64,000 nucleotides of DNA from JBBQZO01 sp038207625 (GCA_038207625.1 JBBQZO010000002.1:62001-126000), one strand, 5' to 3'; numbered from the stretch's first letter, positions 8,899 to 18,218 are shown. The notes: generated by a model not told the origin, from the letters alone. A program made the numbers and translations.

Positions 8899-10530
8899 TT
8901 AACGGTTGCTGTTGATTGCCGGCGGGCGCGGCGCGTGCAAACGCGCGCCCGACGCACCCGCGCCGCGCGTTGGCACCAGCGTGAACGCGCCCACCAACTG
9001 CGCCAATCGCAGCGCCTGGTGCTGCATGTTTTCCGCCGCCGCGGCCGCTTCCTCGACCACTGCCGCGTTGCGCTGGGTGATTTCATCCATCTGTGTGATG
9101 GCCTGATTGACCTGCTCGATGCCGTCGCTCTGTTCCTGGCTGGCGGCGGCGATATCGTTGATGTACACGGCCACCTGCTGCACCGAGCTGACGATCAGAT
9201 CCATCGTTTTTCCGGCCGTCTCGACCAGTTTTCCACCCGCATCGACCTGGACGACCGAATCGCCGATCAGCGCCTTGATCTCCCTGGCCGCCGAGGCCGA
9301 ACGCTGCGCCAGATTGCGCACTTCGGCCGCCACGACGGCGAAGCCGCGCCCCTGCTCACCGGCGCGCGCCGCCTCGACGGCCGCGTTTAAGGCCAGGATA
9401 TTGGTCTGAAACGCGATGCCGTCGATGACGCCGATGATATCGGCGATCTTGCGCGAACTGGCGCTGATCGATGCCATCGTCGCCACCACGTCGTGCACCG
9501 CGCGCCCGCCGCTGCTGGCCGTCTCGGCCGCCGAGACGACCAGCCGGTTGGCCTCGCGCGCATTGTCGGCATTCTGTTTGACGGTGCTGGTGAGCTCCTC
9601 CATCGACGAGGCGGTCTGCTCGAGCGAACTGGCCTGCGCCTCGGTGCGCGCCGACAGATCGGCATTGCCGCTGGCGATCTCCTGCGAGCCGCCGCTCACG
9701 ACATCGGTGGTTTCCTTGATCTGCCCCACCAGCAGCTTGACGTTGGTCTGCAATACCCGCAAAGCTTGGGCAACGGCGGTCAGTTCGTCGTCACCGTAGG
9801 CGTCAATCTGGCCACTCAAGTCGCCCGAACTCATGCGGTCAATGGCGCCATGCATGCGCTCGAGCGGCGCCACGATCAGGCCGTGCAAGCGCACACCGGA
9901 CAGCGCGACGAGCACCGCACCAAACACCGACAACCCCGTCTGCCACGCATCGGCAGACGCCGCACCGCTCATCCGGATCAGCATCAGCGCAATGAAGATC
10001 GCCACCAGCGCGGCAGAAAAGGCAACGATCTTGGCGCCCACCGACATCCTGCGCAACACATTGAACTGACGCAGACTCGACTGACGCCGCAGCGCGCCTT
10101 CATGCACTTCCAGGCCCGACGCGCCGCCCTTGATGGCCCGGTAAGCCTGCTCGGCGCTGGCCACTTTGGCACGACTGGGCTTGACCCGGATCGACGCGTA
10201 GCCGGTGACCTTTCCGTCCTCGATGATCGGCGCCGCATTCGCCTCGACCCAGTAATAGTCGCCATTCTTGCAGCGATTCTTGACCATCCCGGTCCACGCC
10301 TTGCCGCTTTTGAGCGTGCGCCAGAAGTCGGCGAACGCCTCGGCCGGCATGTCAGGGTGGCGCACGATGTTTTGCGGCGCGCCGATCAACTCCTGCTCGC
10401 TAAAGCCGCTGATGGTGACAAAGTCGGCGTTGATATAGGTAATATTGCCCTGCAAATCGGTTTTCGAGACGACGCTTTGATCATCCCGCAGAACATATTC
10501 GACCTGGGTGACTGGCGTATTGTTGCGCAT
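8899..10530 (-). CDS. PAS-domain methyl-accepting chemotaxis protein (Aer-like)
   Basis: Chemoreceptor of 543 residues. The N-terminal PAS domain (NTPVTQVEYVLRDDQSVVS, then GFSEQELIG and NGDYYWVEA) is typical of Aer-type redox or energy taxis receptors. It is followed by two membrane segments at about residues 170-215, a HAMP-like linker, and the signalling hairpin (AAVEAARAGEQGRGFAVVA). The start chosen, ATG at 10530, follows AAGGAA and begins right before the PAS domain; the frame stays open upstream but without a ribosome site. The secreted Cache protein lies immediately downstream. FAD or haem binding by the PAS domain is possible but not shown. Confidence 0.9.
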   Translation of the reverse strand: MRNNTPVTQVEYVLRDDQSVVSKTDLQGNITYINADFVTISGFSEQELIGAPQNIVRHPDMPAEAFADFWRTLKSGKAWTGMVKNRCKNGDYYWVEANAAPIIEDGKVTGYASIRVKPSRAKVASAEQAYRAIKGGASGLEVHEGALRRQSSLRQFNVLRRMSVGAKIVAFSAALVAIFIALMLIRMSGAASADAWQTGLSVFGAVLVALSGVRLHGLIVAPLERMHGAIDRMSSGDLSGQIDAYGDDELTAVAQALRVLQTNVKLLVGQIKETTDVVSGGSQEIASGNADLSARTEAQASSLEQTASSMEELTSTVKQNADNAREANRLVVSAAETASSGGRAVHDVVATMASISASSRKIADIIGVIDGIAFQTNILALNAAVEAARAGEQGRGFAVVAAEVRNLAQRSASAAREIKALIGDSVVQVDAGGKLVETAGKTMDLIVSSVQQVAVYINDIAAASQEQSDGIEQVNQAITQMDEITQRNAAVVEEAAAAAENMQHQALRLAQLVGAFTLVPTRGAGASGARLHAPRPPAINSNR

Positions 10531-10952
10531 ATCGCGTTCCTTACAACTAATCATTAGTAATGAAGAATGAATCAACCTGGCAGCGCGACATGGCGTGATA
10601 TTGGGCCGGGGGTGCGGCGCTGCAGGCCACCAGATGGCGGCGCGTTGGCGATGTAGTCCATCGATTTTCGCGCCACTTGGTTAAGCTAACATCAAAACCA
10701 AGAGTAACATTACTGGCGCCGCATTCAGACCTGCACGCAAACGAATATTGCTTTTCAGCACGGCCAAACAACAAACGGCGTGTCGGCCGCCTAATTCGCC
10801 CGTGGTCAGCCAGATGTCAGCGACACCGTGTAGATGGCAGTGCGGCTGGTGCCGGCGCGTTGTCGGCAGCACATCGGAGCCGCGCTTGGCGTGCCGACCC
10901 GCCCCAGCGGCGCGCGCGCGGCAAGGCGAAGCGGCAAACGGGCGAGCGGTCG
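10531..10952. other. Intergenic region without recognised gene
   Basis: 422 bases between the start of the chemoreceptor and the end of trmJ. Open frames here have no ribosome site and no recognisable protein. The part next to the receptor is AT-richer and contains a short inverted repeat (CTAATCATTAG at 10548-10558) in the receptor's likely promoter region. I see nothing else. Confidence 0.5.
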
Positions 10953-11708
10953 CTAGCGCTTGCGCTGCATGATCTGGCGGGCAATGCCGCGCAGGATGTT
11001 GACTTCTTCCGTTTCGAGCTGCGCGCGGGCGAACAGTCGCTTGATGCGCGGCATCAGCTTGCGCGGATTGTCGGCGTTCAGGAAGCCCAGTTCGACCAGC
11101 GCCTGTTCGAGGTGGCTATACATGCCCTCGATCTGCTCCAGACTGGCCGCGTCGCCATGAAAGCCGACCACGCTGGGCGCCGTCTGCCCGTCGGTGCCGG
11201 CGATGCGGCATTCGTAGGCCAGTACCTGGGCCGCCTGCGCCAGGTTCAGCGACGAATAGTCGGGATTGGCCGGAATGTTGATCAGCACATTGCACTGCTC
11301 GACGATGTCGTTGTGCAGGCCGACCCGCTCATTGCCAAAAATCAGCGCCGCGTTCAAGTCCGGGTGGCCGGCCAGTTGGGTGGCCAACGCGCGCGGCGTC
11401 AACACCGGCGGCGAAAACTCGCGCAGGCGGGCCGACACGGCGGCGGCAAAATTGCAGCCGGCCAGCGCCTCGCCGATCGAGCCGACCACCCGCGCGTTGG
11501 TCAGGATGTCCTGCGCGCCGCTGGCGAAGGCGACCGCCTCCGGGTCGGCCAGATGCGGATCGCAGCGCGGATTGACCAGCACCAGTTCGCTAAAACCCAT
11601 GGTCTTCATGGCGCGCGCGACCGAGCCGATATTGCCGGCGCGGCTGGTCTCGACGAGAATAAATCGCAGGCGTTTGAAAACAGACGTGTTGATTTCGGGC
11701 AGGTTCAT
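10953..11708 (-). CDS. trmJ: tRNA (cytidine/uridine-2'-O-)-methyltransferase TrmJ
   Basis: SPOUT-class RNA methyltransferase of 251 residues that 2'-O-methylates position 32 of tRNAs in the family. The opening RLRFILVETSRAGNIGSVARAMKTMGF, then ALIFGNERVGL and CNVLINIPANPDYSSLNLAQA, are the characteristic TrmH/TrmJ motifs, with the NExxGL and Ser-Leu-Asn signatures of the knotted SAM site. It is read divergently from suhB, an arrangement also found in other proteobacteria. Confidence 0.94.
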   Translation of the reverse strand: MNLPEINTSVFKRLRFILVETSRAGNIGSVARAMKTMGFSELVLVNPRCDPHLADPEAVAFASGAQDILTNARVVGSIGEALAGCNFAAAVSARLREFSPPVLTPRALATQLAGHPDLNAALIFGNERVGLHNDIVEQCNVLINIPANPDYSSLNLAQAAQVLAYECRIAGTDGQTAPSVVGFHGDAASLEQIEGMYSHLEQALVELGFLNADNPRKLMPRIKRLFARAQLETEEVNILRGIARQIMQRKR

Positions 11709-11899
11709 TTAAAATAGCGCTATTGCGCGGTAACGACAGTGACAATTGGGCGGGCGACATGGCAAAAAACCATGCAGCGCATGGCGCGATTCTAACCAGT
11801 TCGGGACCGCACCGCTCTTTAATTCACTCTTGCAACTTGCCTTTCACTGCGCCGGAAACGACGTTGTGGGCGGCTGCGTTCATTTAACGGAAGTAACAC

Positions 11900-12688
11900 A
11901 TGCACCCAATGCTCAACACGGCCATCAAGGCCGCACGTAAAGGCGCCGCCGTCATCACGCGCGCCACGTTTGACCTCGATCGCGTCACCTCGACCGAAAA
12001 ACAACACAACGATTTCGTCACCGATGTCGATACGGCCGCCGAACAGGCGATCATCGAAGTGTTGCAAAAAGCATATCCCGACCATGCTTTCCTGGCCGAG
12101 GAATCGGGTGCATCCGCTAATTTGCACGACGACAGTGAAAACGTGTGGATCATCGATCCGCTCGACGGCACCACCAACTTCATGCACGGCTTCGGCCAGT
12201 ATTGCATCTCGATCGCGCTGCAGCAGCGCGGCATCATCACCAACTCGCTGGTCTACGACCCGGTGCGCAACGACTTGTTCACCGCCACCAAGGGCGCCGG
12301 CGCCTACCTCAACGACAAACGTATCCGCGTCACCAAACACGACCGCATCGCCAACGCCCTGATCGGCACCGGCCACGCGGCCGGTCCGCGCGCGCTCGAC
12401 GAATACCTGAAGATGTACGCGATCATGGGCGAACGCTGCCAGGGTCTGCGCTGCGCCGGCTCGGCCGCGCTGGACCTGGCCAATGTGGCGGCCGGTCGCA
12501 TCGACGGTTTCTACGAAAAAGGCCTGAAGCCTTGGGACATCGCCGCCGGCGCGCTGCTAATCACCGAGTCGGGCGGCATCGTGGGCGAATTCTCCGGCGA
12601 ATCGGACTACCTGCACAAGGGCGACATCATCGCCGCCAGCCCGAAAGTGTTCGGCCAGATGGTCGCCCTGCTGACCCCGTTCGCCTAA
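11900..12688 (+). CDS. suhB: Inositol-1-monophosphatase SuhB
   Basis: Magnesium-dependent inositol monophosphatase of 262 residues; in enterobacteria the same protein also joins rRNA antitermination complexes. Metal-site motifs are intact: AEESG (E67, E68), IDPLDGTTNF (D86, D89, T91) and PWDIAAGALLI near the C-terminus. Divergent from trmJ across 191 bases. A strong hairpin follows the stop codon. Confidence 0.95.
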   Translation: MHPMLNTAIKAARKGAAVITRATFDLDRVTSTEKQHNDFVTDVDTAAEQAIIEVLQKAYPDHAFLAEESGASANLHDDSENVWIIDPLDGTTNFMHGFGQYCISIALQQRGIITNSLVYDPVRNDLFTATKGAGAYLNDKRIRVTKHDRIANALIGTGHAAGPRALDEYLKMYAIMGERCQGLRCAGSAALDLANVAAGRIDGFYEKGLKPWDIAAGALLITESGGIVGEFSGESDYLHKGDIIAASPKVFGQMVALLTPFA

Positions 12689-12700
12689 GGCCTACGCCCG

Positions 12701-12735
12701 GTCGGAATGCGGCCCGCTGCGGGCGGCATTCCGAC
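12701..12735 (+). terminator. Hairpin after suhB
   Basis: Perfect 10-bp arms (GTCGGAATGC at 12701-12710 and its complement at 12726-12735) with an inner GC-rich stem. The tail is only weakly T-rich, so it may stop transcription inefficiently or act as a 3' stabiliser. Confidence 0.6.
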
Positions 12736-12902
12736 ATTGCTTTGATGAAACGAATTTCTACCAAGTTTCCTCATCGCTGCTATACTTATCGCTTAGCGGC
12801 TCCAATGACCAGTCCCCTGGCCGCTGTCTCCTGTAGTCTAATCTGATTGCCTGCGACTGGCGCCCGATGCGGCGACAGGCCGATCTACACCATAAAGTTA
12901 TC

Positions 12903-14276
12903 ATGTCCTTCTCAAAACTCGGCCTGTCCGATGCGATTGTTCGTGCCGTCACCGAACACGGTTACACCGTTCCGACCCCGATCCAGACTCAGGCGATTCC
13001 CGCCGTGCTGGCCGGTGGCGACCTGCTGGCCGGCGCACAGACCGGTACCGGCAAAACCGCCGGCTTCACCCTGCCCATCTTGCACCGCCTGTCAACCGAT
13101 GCGATCGGCGCCGCGCTGACCGGCAAGACCTCGCCGCGCTTCATCCGCACCCTGATCCTGACCCCGACGCGCGAACTCGCTGCGCAGGTGGAAGAATCGG
13201 TGCGCGTGTACGGCAAGTACACCAACCTGAACTCGGCCGTCGTATTCGGCGGCGTGGGCATCAACCCACAAATCAAGCAGCTCAAGCATGGCGTCGACAT
13301 CCTGGTCGCCACGCCGGGCCGTTTGCTCGACCATATGGAGCAGCGCACCGTCAACCTGTCCAAGGTCGAGATCCTGATCCTGGACGAAGCGGACCGCATG
13401 CTCGACATGGGTTTCATCCGCGACATCAAGAAAGTGCTGGCCGTACTGCCGCCAAAACGCCAGAACCTGCTGTTCTCGGCCACCTTCTCGGAAGAGATCA
13501 AGGCGCTGGCCGATGGCTTGCTGAACAAGCCGGCGATGATCGAAGTGGCGCGTCGCAATTCGACCGTCGAAGTGATCGCCCAGAAGATCCATCCGGTCGA
13601 CCGCGACAAGAAGCACCCGATGCTGGCCCACCTGATCAAGACCAATAACTGGACCCAGGTGCTGGTGTTTACCCGCACCAAGCACGGCGCCAACAAGTTG
13701 GTCGAGCAACTCGAAGGCGACGGCATCGGTGCGCTGGCGATCCACGGCAACAAGAGCCAGTCGGCGCGTACCCGCGCGCTGTCCGAGTTCAAGGATGGCA
13801 CGCTGCAAGTGCTGGTGGCCACCGACATCGCCGCGCGCGGTATCGACATCGACCAGTTGCCGCACGTCGTCAACTACGACCTGCCGAACATTCCGGAAGA
13901 CTATGTGCACCGGATCGGTCGTACCGGCCGCGCTGGCGCCACCGGTGAAGCGGTGTCGCTGGTGTGCGTGGACGAGCACGAAATGCTCAAGGATATCGAG
14001 AAACTGATCAAGCAAGCGCTGCCGCGCCACGTCATTCCCGGCTTTGAGCCGGACATGAACGCGCGCGCCCAGCCTGTGCAACTGCGCAGCGGCGCCCCCG
14101 GCCATCGCGGCGGCGGCGGACGTTCGGGCGGCGGCGGTGGCGGCCAGGTCGTCAAGGTTGCCGGCGCTCGCAGCGGCAAGCCGCGCAGCGGTGGCGGCGG
14201 TGGCGGCGGCGGTCCTTCGGGCGGCAACCGCTCGCAGGCTCCGTCCCAGCATCGTTCGGGCGGCCGCGGCCGCTAA
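12903..14276 (+). CDS. rhlE: DEAD-box RNA helicase, RhlE type
   Basis: ATP-dependent RNA helicase of 457 residues acting on structured RNA or ribosome/RNase complexes. Helicase motifs in order: the Q motif (F..LGL and PTPIQTQAIP), Walker A AQTGTGKT (45-52), PTRELA, TPGRLLD, DEAD, SAT, then ATDIAARGIDI and HRIGRTGRAG in the second RecA domain. The C-terminal tail (about residues 400-457) is very rich in glycine, arginine and serine, as in RhlE proteins that bind RNA non-specifically or phase separate. The ATG at 12903 begins exactly at the conserved MSFSKLGLS start. Confidence 0.94.
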   Translation: MSFSKLGLSDAIVRAVTEHGYTVPTPIQTQAIPAVLAGGDLLAGAQTGTGKTAGFTLPILHRLSTDAIGAALTGKTSPRFIRTLILTPTRELAAQVEESVRVYGKYTNLNSAVVFGGVGINPQIKQLKHGVDILVATPGRLLDHMEQRTVNLSKVEILILDEADRMLDMGFIRDIKKVLAVLPPKRQNLLFSATFSEEIKALADGLLNKPAMIEVARRNSTVEVIAQKIHPVDRDKKHPMLAHLIKTNNWTQVLVFTRTKHGANKLVEQLEGDGIGALAIHGNKSQSARTRALSEFKDGTLQVLVATDIAARGIDIDQLPHVVNYDLPNIPEDYVHRIGRTGRAGATGEAVSLVCVDEHEMLKDIEKLIKQALPRHVIPGFEPDMNARAQPVQLRSGAPGHRGGGGRSGGGGGGQVVKVAGARSGKPRSGGGGGGGGPSGGNRSQAPSQHRSGGRGR

Positions 14277-14592
14277 GCAGCACGCTGCGGCGCCCTGCCG
14301 CAGCACACTCCGGCGCCTGTGCGCCGGAGCATGTTTTCCCCACGCGCGCCGTGCCATACTCGCGTCTCACCGTTGCCGCTTCATCGTCCCCGCGTCAGCG
14401 TTCCCGCTTCACCGTTCCCAAGCCACCCCGCATCATTGCCTTGCCCATGCGCCGACGGCTCGGTCAATGCACACCAGCAGTGCAGGCTACGCGCACTCCG
14501 CACTTTGGCGGACAAACCCGGCGCATCCATATATACTTGCGCGCTCAACCATTAATTAAGCATTTATCCTGTTTGTGCCGAAAGCCCTCACC
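14277..14592. other. rhlE to MarR intergenic region
   Basis: 316 bases holding the two hairpins listed separately and then a stretch with no recognisable gene. The last 100 bases become AT-richer (around 14545-14575) and probably carry the promoter of the MarR gene; I could not fix the -35 and -10 boxes. Confidence 0.5.
14284..14329 (+). terminator. Tandem hairpins after rhlE
   Basis: Two back-to-back perfect hairpins: 8-bp arms at 14284-14291 and 14297-14304, then 9-bp arms CTCCGGCGC at 14308-14316 and its complement at 14321-14329. The second is followed by CATGTTTT, consistent with an intrinsic terminator for rhlE. Confidence 0.7.
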
Positions 14593-15039
14593 ATGTCCGA
14601 CCCTGGCAGCACCTTCGATTTCTGTCTGCGCCTGGCGCGCGCGCACGCGGTGCTGATCCGCCGTTTCGACAGCGCCCTTGGCAGTATCCACGGCCTGCGC
14701 TTTTCCGACTTTCAGCTGTTGTACCATCTGGGGCGCGCGCCGGGCCGGCGCCTGCGCCGCATCGACCTGGCCGAACGGCTCGGCCTGACCGCCTCGGGCG
14801 TCACGCGCAGCCTGCTGCCGCTGGAGAAAATCGGTCTGGTGACGCGCCAGAGCGACCCGCGCGACGCCCGGGTCGGCTACGCCGTGCTCAGCGACGCCGG
14901 CGCCGATTTGCTGCGCGACGCCAGCGCCAGCGCCGCGCAACTGAGCGACGAGGCGCTCAGTCAGGTCGATCCTGGCCAGCGGGACGCACTCTCGGCCATC
15001 CTTGGCCAGTTGGCAGGCATCAATCTGTCGAACAACTAG
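14593..15039 (+). CDS. MarR-family transcriptional regulator
   Basis: 148-residue winged-helix repressor of the MarR family. The helix-turn-helix is at about RRIDLAERLGLTASGVTRSL and the wing at VTRQSDPRDARVGYAVLS. Such proteins usually bind palindromes in their own promoter and respond to small aromatic or oxidative signals. The ATG at 14593 is preferred by homology length; an in-frame GTG at 14575 would add six residues, and neither has a clear ribosome site. Its neighbours, rhlE upstream and hyi downstream, do not reveal its target. Confidence 0.82.
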   Translation: MSDPGSTFDFCLRLARAHAVLIRRFDSALGSIHGLRFSDFQLLYHLGRAPGRRLRRIDLAERLGLTASGVTRSLLPLEKIGLVTRQSDPRDARVGYAVLSDAGADLLRDASASAAQLSDEALSQVDPGQRDALSAILGQLAGINLSNN

Positions 15040-15105
15040 AGGGCACGCTGCGCGCGCGCCGGATGTCGATTAGGATATCGGTATCGCCATTCCGAGTTGC
15101 CCACC

Positions 15106-15888
15106 ATGCCAAAATTTGCCGCCAATCTCAGTATGCTGTTTCCCGAACTGCCCTTTCTGGAGCGCTTCGGCGCGGCCGGCGCGGCCGGATTTGACGCCGT
15201 CGAATTCCTGTTCCCGTATGCCTTCGAGGCCGAGCAGATCGCACAGCGGCTCACCCGCCATGGGCTGCGCGCCGTGTTGCACAATCTGCCGGCGGGCGAC
15301 TGGGTCGCCGGCGAGCGCGGCATGGCCTGCGACCCGCGCCGGGTCGGCCAATTCCAGGACAGCGTGGGGTTGGCGCTCGACTACGCGCTGGCGCTGGACG
15401 TGCCACAGCTGCACTGTATGGCCGGCATCGTGCCGCCCCAGGTGACGCACGAGCGGGCCCACGCGACCTATGTCGACAATTTGCGCTTCGCCGCCGATGC
15501 GCTGGCGCCGCATGGACTGCGCCTGCTGATCGAGCCGCTCAACACCTATGACGTGCCAGGCTATTTCCTGACCGGCAGCGCGCAGGCTGTGGCGGTGATC
15601 ACGGAATGCGCGCGCGCCAACCTGCTGCTGCAGTACGACATCTATCACATGCAGCGCATGGAAGGCGAGCTGGCCAACACGATACGTGCCAACCTGCCCT
15701 TGATCGGCCACATGCAGCTGGCCGATACGCCCGGGCGGCACGAGCCGGGCAGCGGTGAAATCAATTTTGCGTACCTGTTCAAGCTGATCGACCAGCTCGG
15801 CTATACCGGCTGGATCGGTTGCGAATACCACCCCGCGCACGATACGCGGACGGGACTGGCGTGGAGGGATATACTGGTCCCACGCTGA
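15106..15888 (+). CDS. hyi: Hydroxypyruvate isomerase family protein
   Basis: TIM-barrel sugar isomerase of 260 residues, interconverting hydroxypyruvate and tartronate semialdehyde in the glyoxylate pathway; the closely related OtnI enzymes act on 2-oxo-tetronate. Signature pieces are MPKFAANLSMLFPELPFLERF, IEPLNTYDVPGYFL, QYDIYHMQRMEG and IGHMQLADTPGRHEPGSGE, carrying the metal-binding Glu, Asp, His and Glu. No glyoxylate carboligase or tartronate reductase gene is adjacent, so the exact substrate is open. The ATG at 15106 starts at the conserved N-terminus. Confidence 0.88.
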   Translation: MPKFAANLSMLFPELPFLERFGAAGAAGFDAVEFLFPYAFEAEQIAQRLTRHGLRAVLHNLPAGDWVAGERGMACDPRRVGQFQDSVGLALDYALALDVPQLHCMAGIVPPQVTHERAHATYVDNLRFAADALAPHGLRLLIEPLNTYDVPGYFLTGSAQAVAVITECARANLLLQYDIYHMQRMEGELANTIRANLPLIGHMQLADTPGRHEPGSGEINFAYLFKLIDQLGYTGWIGCEYHPAHDTRTGLAWRDILVPR

Positions 15889-15981
15889 CCGCGCCGCACC
15901 GCTCTCGAAGGTGAGGTCGCGCAAAGCGGAACACCACGCAGCACCTTACGATGTTACAAGCCACCATTTAGCGAGCGGACC

Positions 15982-16338
15982 ATGAACGCACTTGAATCAA
16001 CGCAATTGTCCAGCCTGCACGAGATGCTCGCCCAGCGCCAGCACGCGCTCGAAGCACAGGTGGCGCCGCAAACCGAACCGGGCGACTTGCCCGTGTCCGA
16101 AGTGGAAACGGCGCCGGCCGACAAGGCCACCGTGCGCCTGCTCAACGACATGGCCTTGGAGGCGGCCGAGCACATCGCCAGTTCGCTCACCGACGTGCGC
16201 CACGCGCTGAGCAAATTCGCCGACGCCAGCTACGGCCAGTGCGAATCCTGTGGCGAGCCGATCGGCTACTCGCGCCTGCAGGCGCGCCCAGAGGCGCGCC
16301 TGTGCATCGTCTGCCAGACGCGTCAGGAACAGCGCTAA
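15982..16338 (+). CDS. TraR/DksA-type zinc finger protein
   Basis: 118-residue DksA-like protein: a helical N-terminus and a C4 zinc finger with Cys87, Cys90, Cys108 and Cys111 (CESCGEPIGYSR ... CIVC). Family members insert a coiled coil into the RNA polymerase secondary channel and modulate transcription with or without ppGpp. At 118 residues it is shorter than true DksA (about 150), and the coiled-coil tip does not show a clear DxxDxA motif, so it is probably a YbiI/RSP-like relative rather than DksA itself. Confidence 0.85.
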   Translation: MNALESTQLSSLHEMLAQRQHALEAQVAPQTEPGDLPVSEVETAPADKATVRLLNDMALEAAEHIASSLTDVRHALSKFADASYGQCESCGEPIGYSRLQARPEARLCIVCQTRQEQR

Positions 16339-16356
16339 CGGCGCGCCACAGCGGCA

Positions 16357-17103
16357 TTAACACATGTGCTGGCCGCCATTGATGGCGATGTTGGCACCCG
16401 TTACAAAACCAGCCTCTTCCGACACCAGATACGCGATCAGCGCAGCGATTTCGGCTGGCTCGCCCAAGCGCCCGACGGGAATCTGCGGCAAAATCTTGTT
16501 TGCCAGAATGTCGGGCGGCACCTTCATCACCATCGCCGTGCGCAGATAGCCGGGCGAGACGGTGTTCACCGTCACGCCCAGACGCGCCACTTCCAGCGCC
16601 AGCGACTTGGTGAAGCCGTGCATGCCGGCCTTGGCGGCGGCGTAGTTGGCCTGCCCGAACGCGCCCTTCTGGCCATTCACCGACGAAATATTGATGATAC
16701 GTCCCCACTGACGCTCGAGCATCGATTCCAGCGCCGGTTTGGTCACGTTGAACACGCTATCGAGATTGGTGCGCAGCACCGCCTGCCAATCGCGCAACTC
16801 CATCTTGCGCAGACTCTGGTCGCGCGTGATGCCGGCGTTGTTGACCAGCACGTCGACCCGTCCCAGTTCGGCGCACACGGCTGCCACCATCGCCTGACTG
16901 GCGGCAAAGTCGCCCACGTCGACCCGATAACTGGCGAACACAAAACCCTCCTCGCGCTGGGCCGCCAACCAACTGTCGACCCGGGCGTTTTCCGGTGAAC
17001 AGGTGGTCGCCACCCGATACCCGGCGCTGGCCAGGCGCCGGCAAATCGCCGTGCCCAGCCCGCCCATGCCGCCCGTCACCAAAGCTACTCTTGCGTTCTC
17101 CAT
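16357..17103 (-). CDS. phaB: Acetoacetyl-CoA reductase (PhaB type)
   Basis: NADPH-dependent short-chain reductase of 248 residues that makes (R)-3-hydroxybutyryl-CoA for polyhydroxyalkanoate synthesis. Features: TGGMGGLG (10-17), NNAG, Ser at 140/141, Tyr154 and Lys158 (NYAAAKAG), and the PhaB-type ending NGGQHMC. The Gln-Gly-x-Phe-Gly-Gln loop (GQKGAFGQANY) is also typical of PhaB versus FabG. No phaA or phaC is in the window, so the gene is detached from the usual operon. Confidence 0.88.
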   Translation of the reverse strand: MENARVALVTGGMGGLGTAICRRLASAGYRVATTCSPENARVDSWLAAQREEGFVFASYRVDVGDFAASQAMVAAVCAELGRVDVLVNNAGITRDQSLRKMELRDWQAVLRTNLDSVFNVTKPALESMLERQWGRIINISSVNGQKGAFGQANYAAAKAGMHGFTKSLALEVARLGVTVNTVSPGYLRTAMVMKVPPDILANKILPQIPVGRLGEPAEIAALIAYLVSEEAGFVTGANIAINGGQHMC

Positions 17104-17190
17104 GATGTTGTCCTGTTCTTATCAGTATTTTCTGAATTTACGCCGCACACTGTCGCAACGCAAGCCGCACACGGAGTTTAGGAGGTGCAC

Positions 17191-17228
17191 GCCGTGCAGG
17201 GTTTGCGCCAGCGCAAACCCTGCACGGC
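17191..17228. repeat. Perfect 18-bp inverted repeat with 2-base loop
   Basis: Left arm GCCGTGCAGGGTTTGCGC (17191-17208), loop CA, right arm exactly complementary (17211-17228). It lies between divergently transcribed phaB and the Usp gene. There is no T-run on either side, so it is not an obvious intrinsic terminator, and its position upstream of both genes suggests a regulatory or repeat-element role. Confidence 0.85.
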
Positions 17229-17348
17229 CGCGCCCCGGCCAGTGTCACGATGAGTAACATCAATATGACGGCGCGCGCCTGCTGTAGCGTGCAAGGTGAT
17301 GGTTTGTTTCTTTCACGCGCGCTCGCGCGCACAGGCAAAGGTGGTGTC

Positions 17349-18209
17349 ATGTCCTTCAAGACCGTACTGGTGCATGTCGATGACACGCGCCGCAGTCCCG
17401 AGCGAGTACGCCTGGCCGCCCAGATCGCCGGCGCCTGCGGCGGCCACCTGATCGGCGCCGCCCTGACCGGCGTGTCGCGCCTGTCCTACGGCGGCCCGCC
17501 GCAGCATCCGATCGATGCGCATCTGGCGCTGCACCTGGACTACCTGCGCGAGCGGGCCGGGCGGACGCTGGCCAGCTTCGGCGGACAGCTCGGTGCGCAC
17601 GGCGTGGCCACGTTCGAGGCGCGCGTGATCGACGACGAGACTGCCGGCGGCCTGAGCCAGCACGCGCGCTGCGCCGATCTGGTCGTGATCGGCCAGGTCA
17701 ACCTGGACGAAGCGTCGCCATTCGCGATGGCCGACGTGCCCGGCTACGTCGTGATGCACGCCGCCCGGCCGGTGCTGATCGTGCCGTACGCCGGCCTGGT
17801 CGAACGGGTCGGACAGCGCATAGTGATCGCCTGGGATGCCAGCAAGGAGGCGGCGCGCGCGGTCAGCCTCGCATTGCCCTTACTGCAACTGGCCGATACG
17901 GTCGAGGTGGCCGTGCTGGGCAGCGACGCCAGCGTCACCCCGTCTGCCCAGGCCGGCGAGCAACTACTACGTTTCCTGCTACGCCACGGCGTGCGCGCTA
18001 ACCTGTCAGCGCCGCGCGATGGCGCCGCGGCGGGTGCGCGCCGCCAGCATCTGGTGGGCGAAGCGCTGCTCGCACTGGCCGGCGAGATAGCGGCCGATTT
18101 GCTGGTGATGGGCGCCTACGGCCACTCGCGCTTTCGCGAAACCGTGCTCGGCGGCGTGACCCGCACCGTGCTTGAGAACATGACGATCCCGGTCCTGATG
18201 TCGCACTGA
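17349..18209 (+). CDS. Tandem-domain universal stress protein (UspA family)
   Basis: 286-residue protein made of two Usp domains (about 1-140 and 145-286). The second has the full ATP-binding signature, with VMGAYGHSRFRETVLGG near the C-terminus; the first is degenerate there (VVIGQVNLDEASPF). The start MSFKTVLVHVDD at 17349 follows AAAGGTGG. Next to phaB, this fits the usual co-occurrence of Usp proteins and PHA genes in betaproteobacteria, though function is not known. Confidence 0.88.
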   Translation: MSFKTVLVHVDDTRRSPERVRLAAQIAGACGGHLIGAALTGVSRLSYGGPPQHPIDAHLALHLDYLRERAGRTLASFGGQLGAHGVATFEARVIDDETAGGLSQHARCADLVVIGQVNLDEASPFAMADVPGYVVMHAARPVLIVPYAGLVERVGQRIVIAWDASKEAARAVSLALPLLQLADTVEVAVLGSDASVTPSAQAGEQLLRFLLRHGVRANLSAPRDGAAAGARRQHLVGEALLALAGEIAADLLVMGAYGHSRFRETVLGGVTRTVLENMTIPVLMSH

Positions 18210-18218
18210 AGCACGGCC

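Noticed and set aside
15982..16338. True DksA
   Set aside because: The protein is about 30 residues shorter and lacks a clear coiled-coil tip motif, so only the zinc-finger family name is given.
17191..17228. Intrinsic terminator for phaB or usp
   Set aside because: It lies upstream of both genes and has no T-run on either strand.
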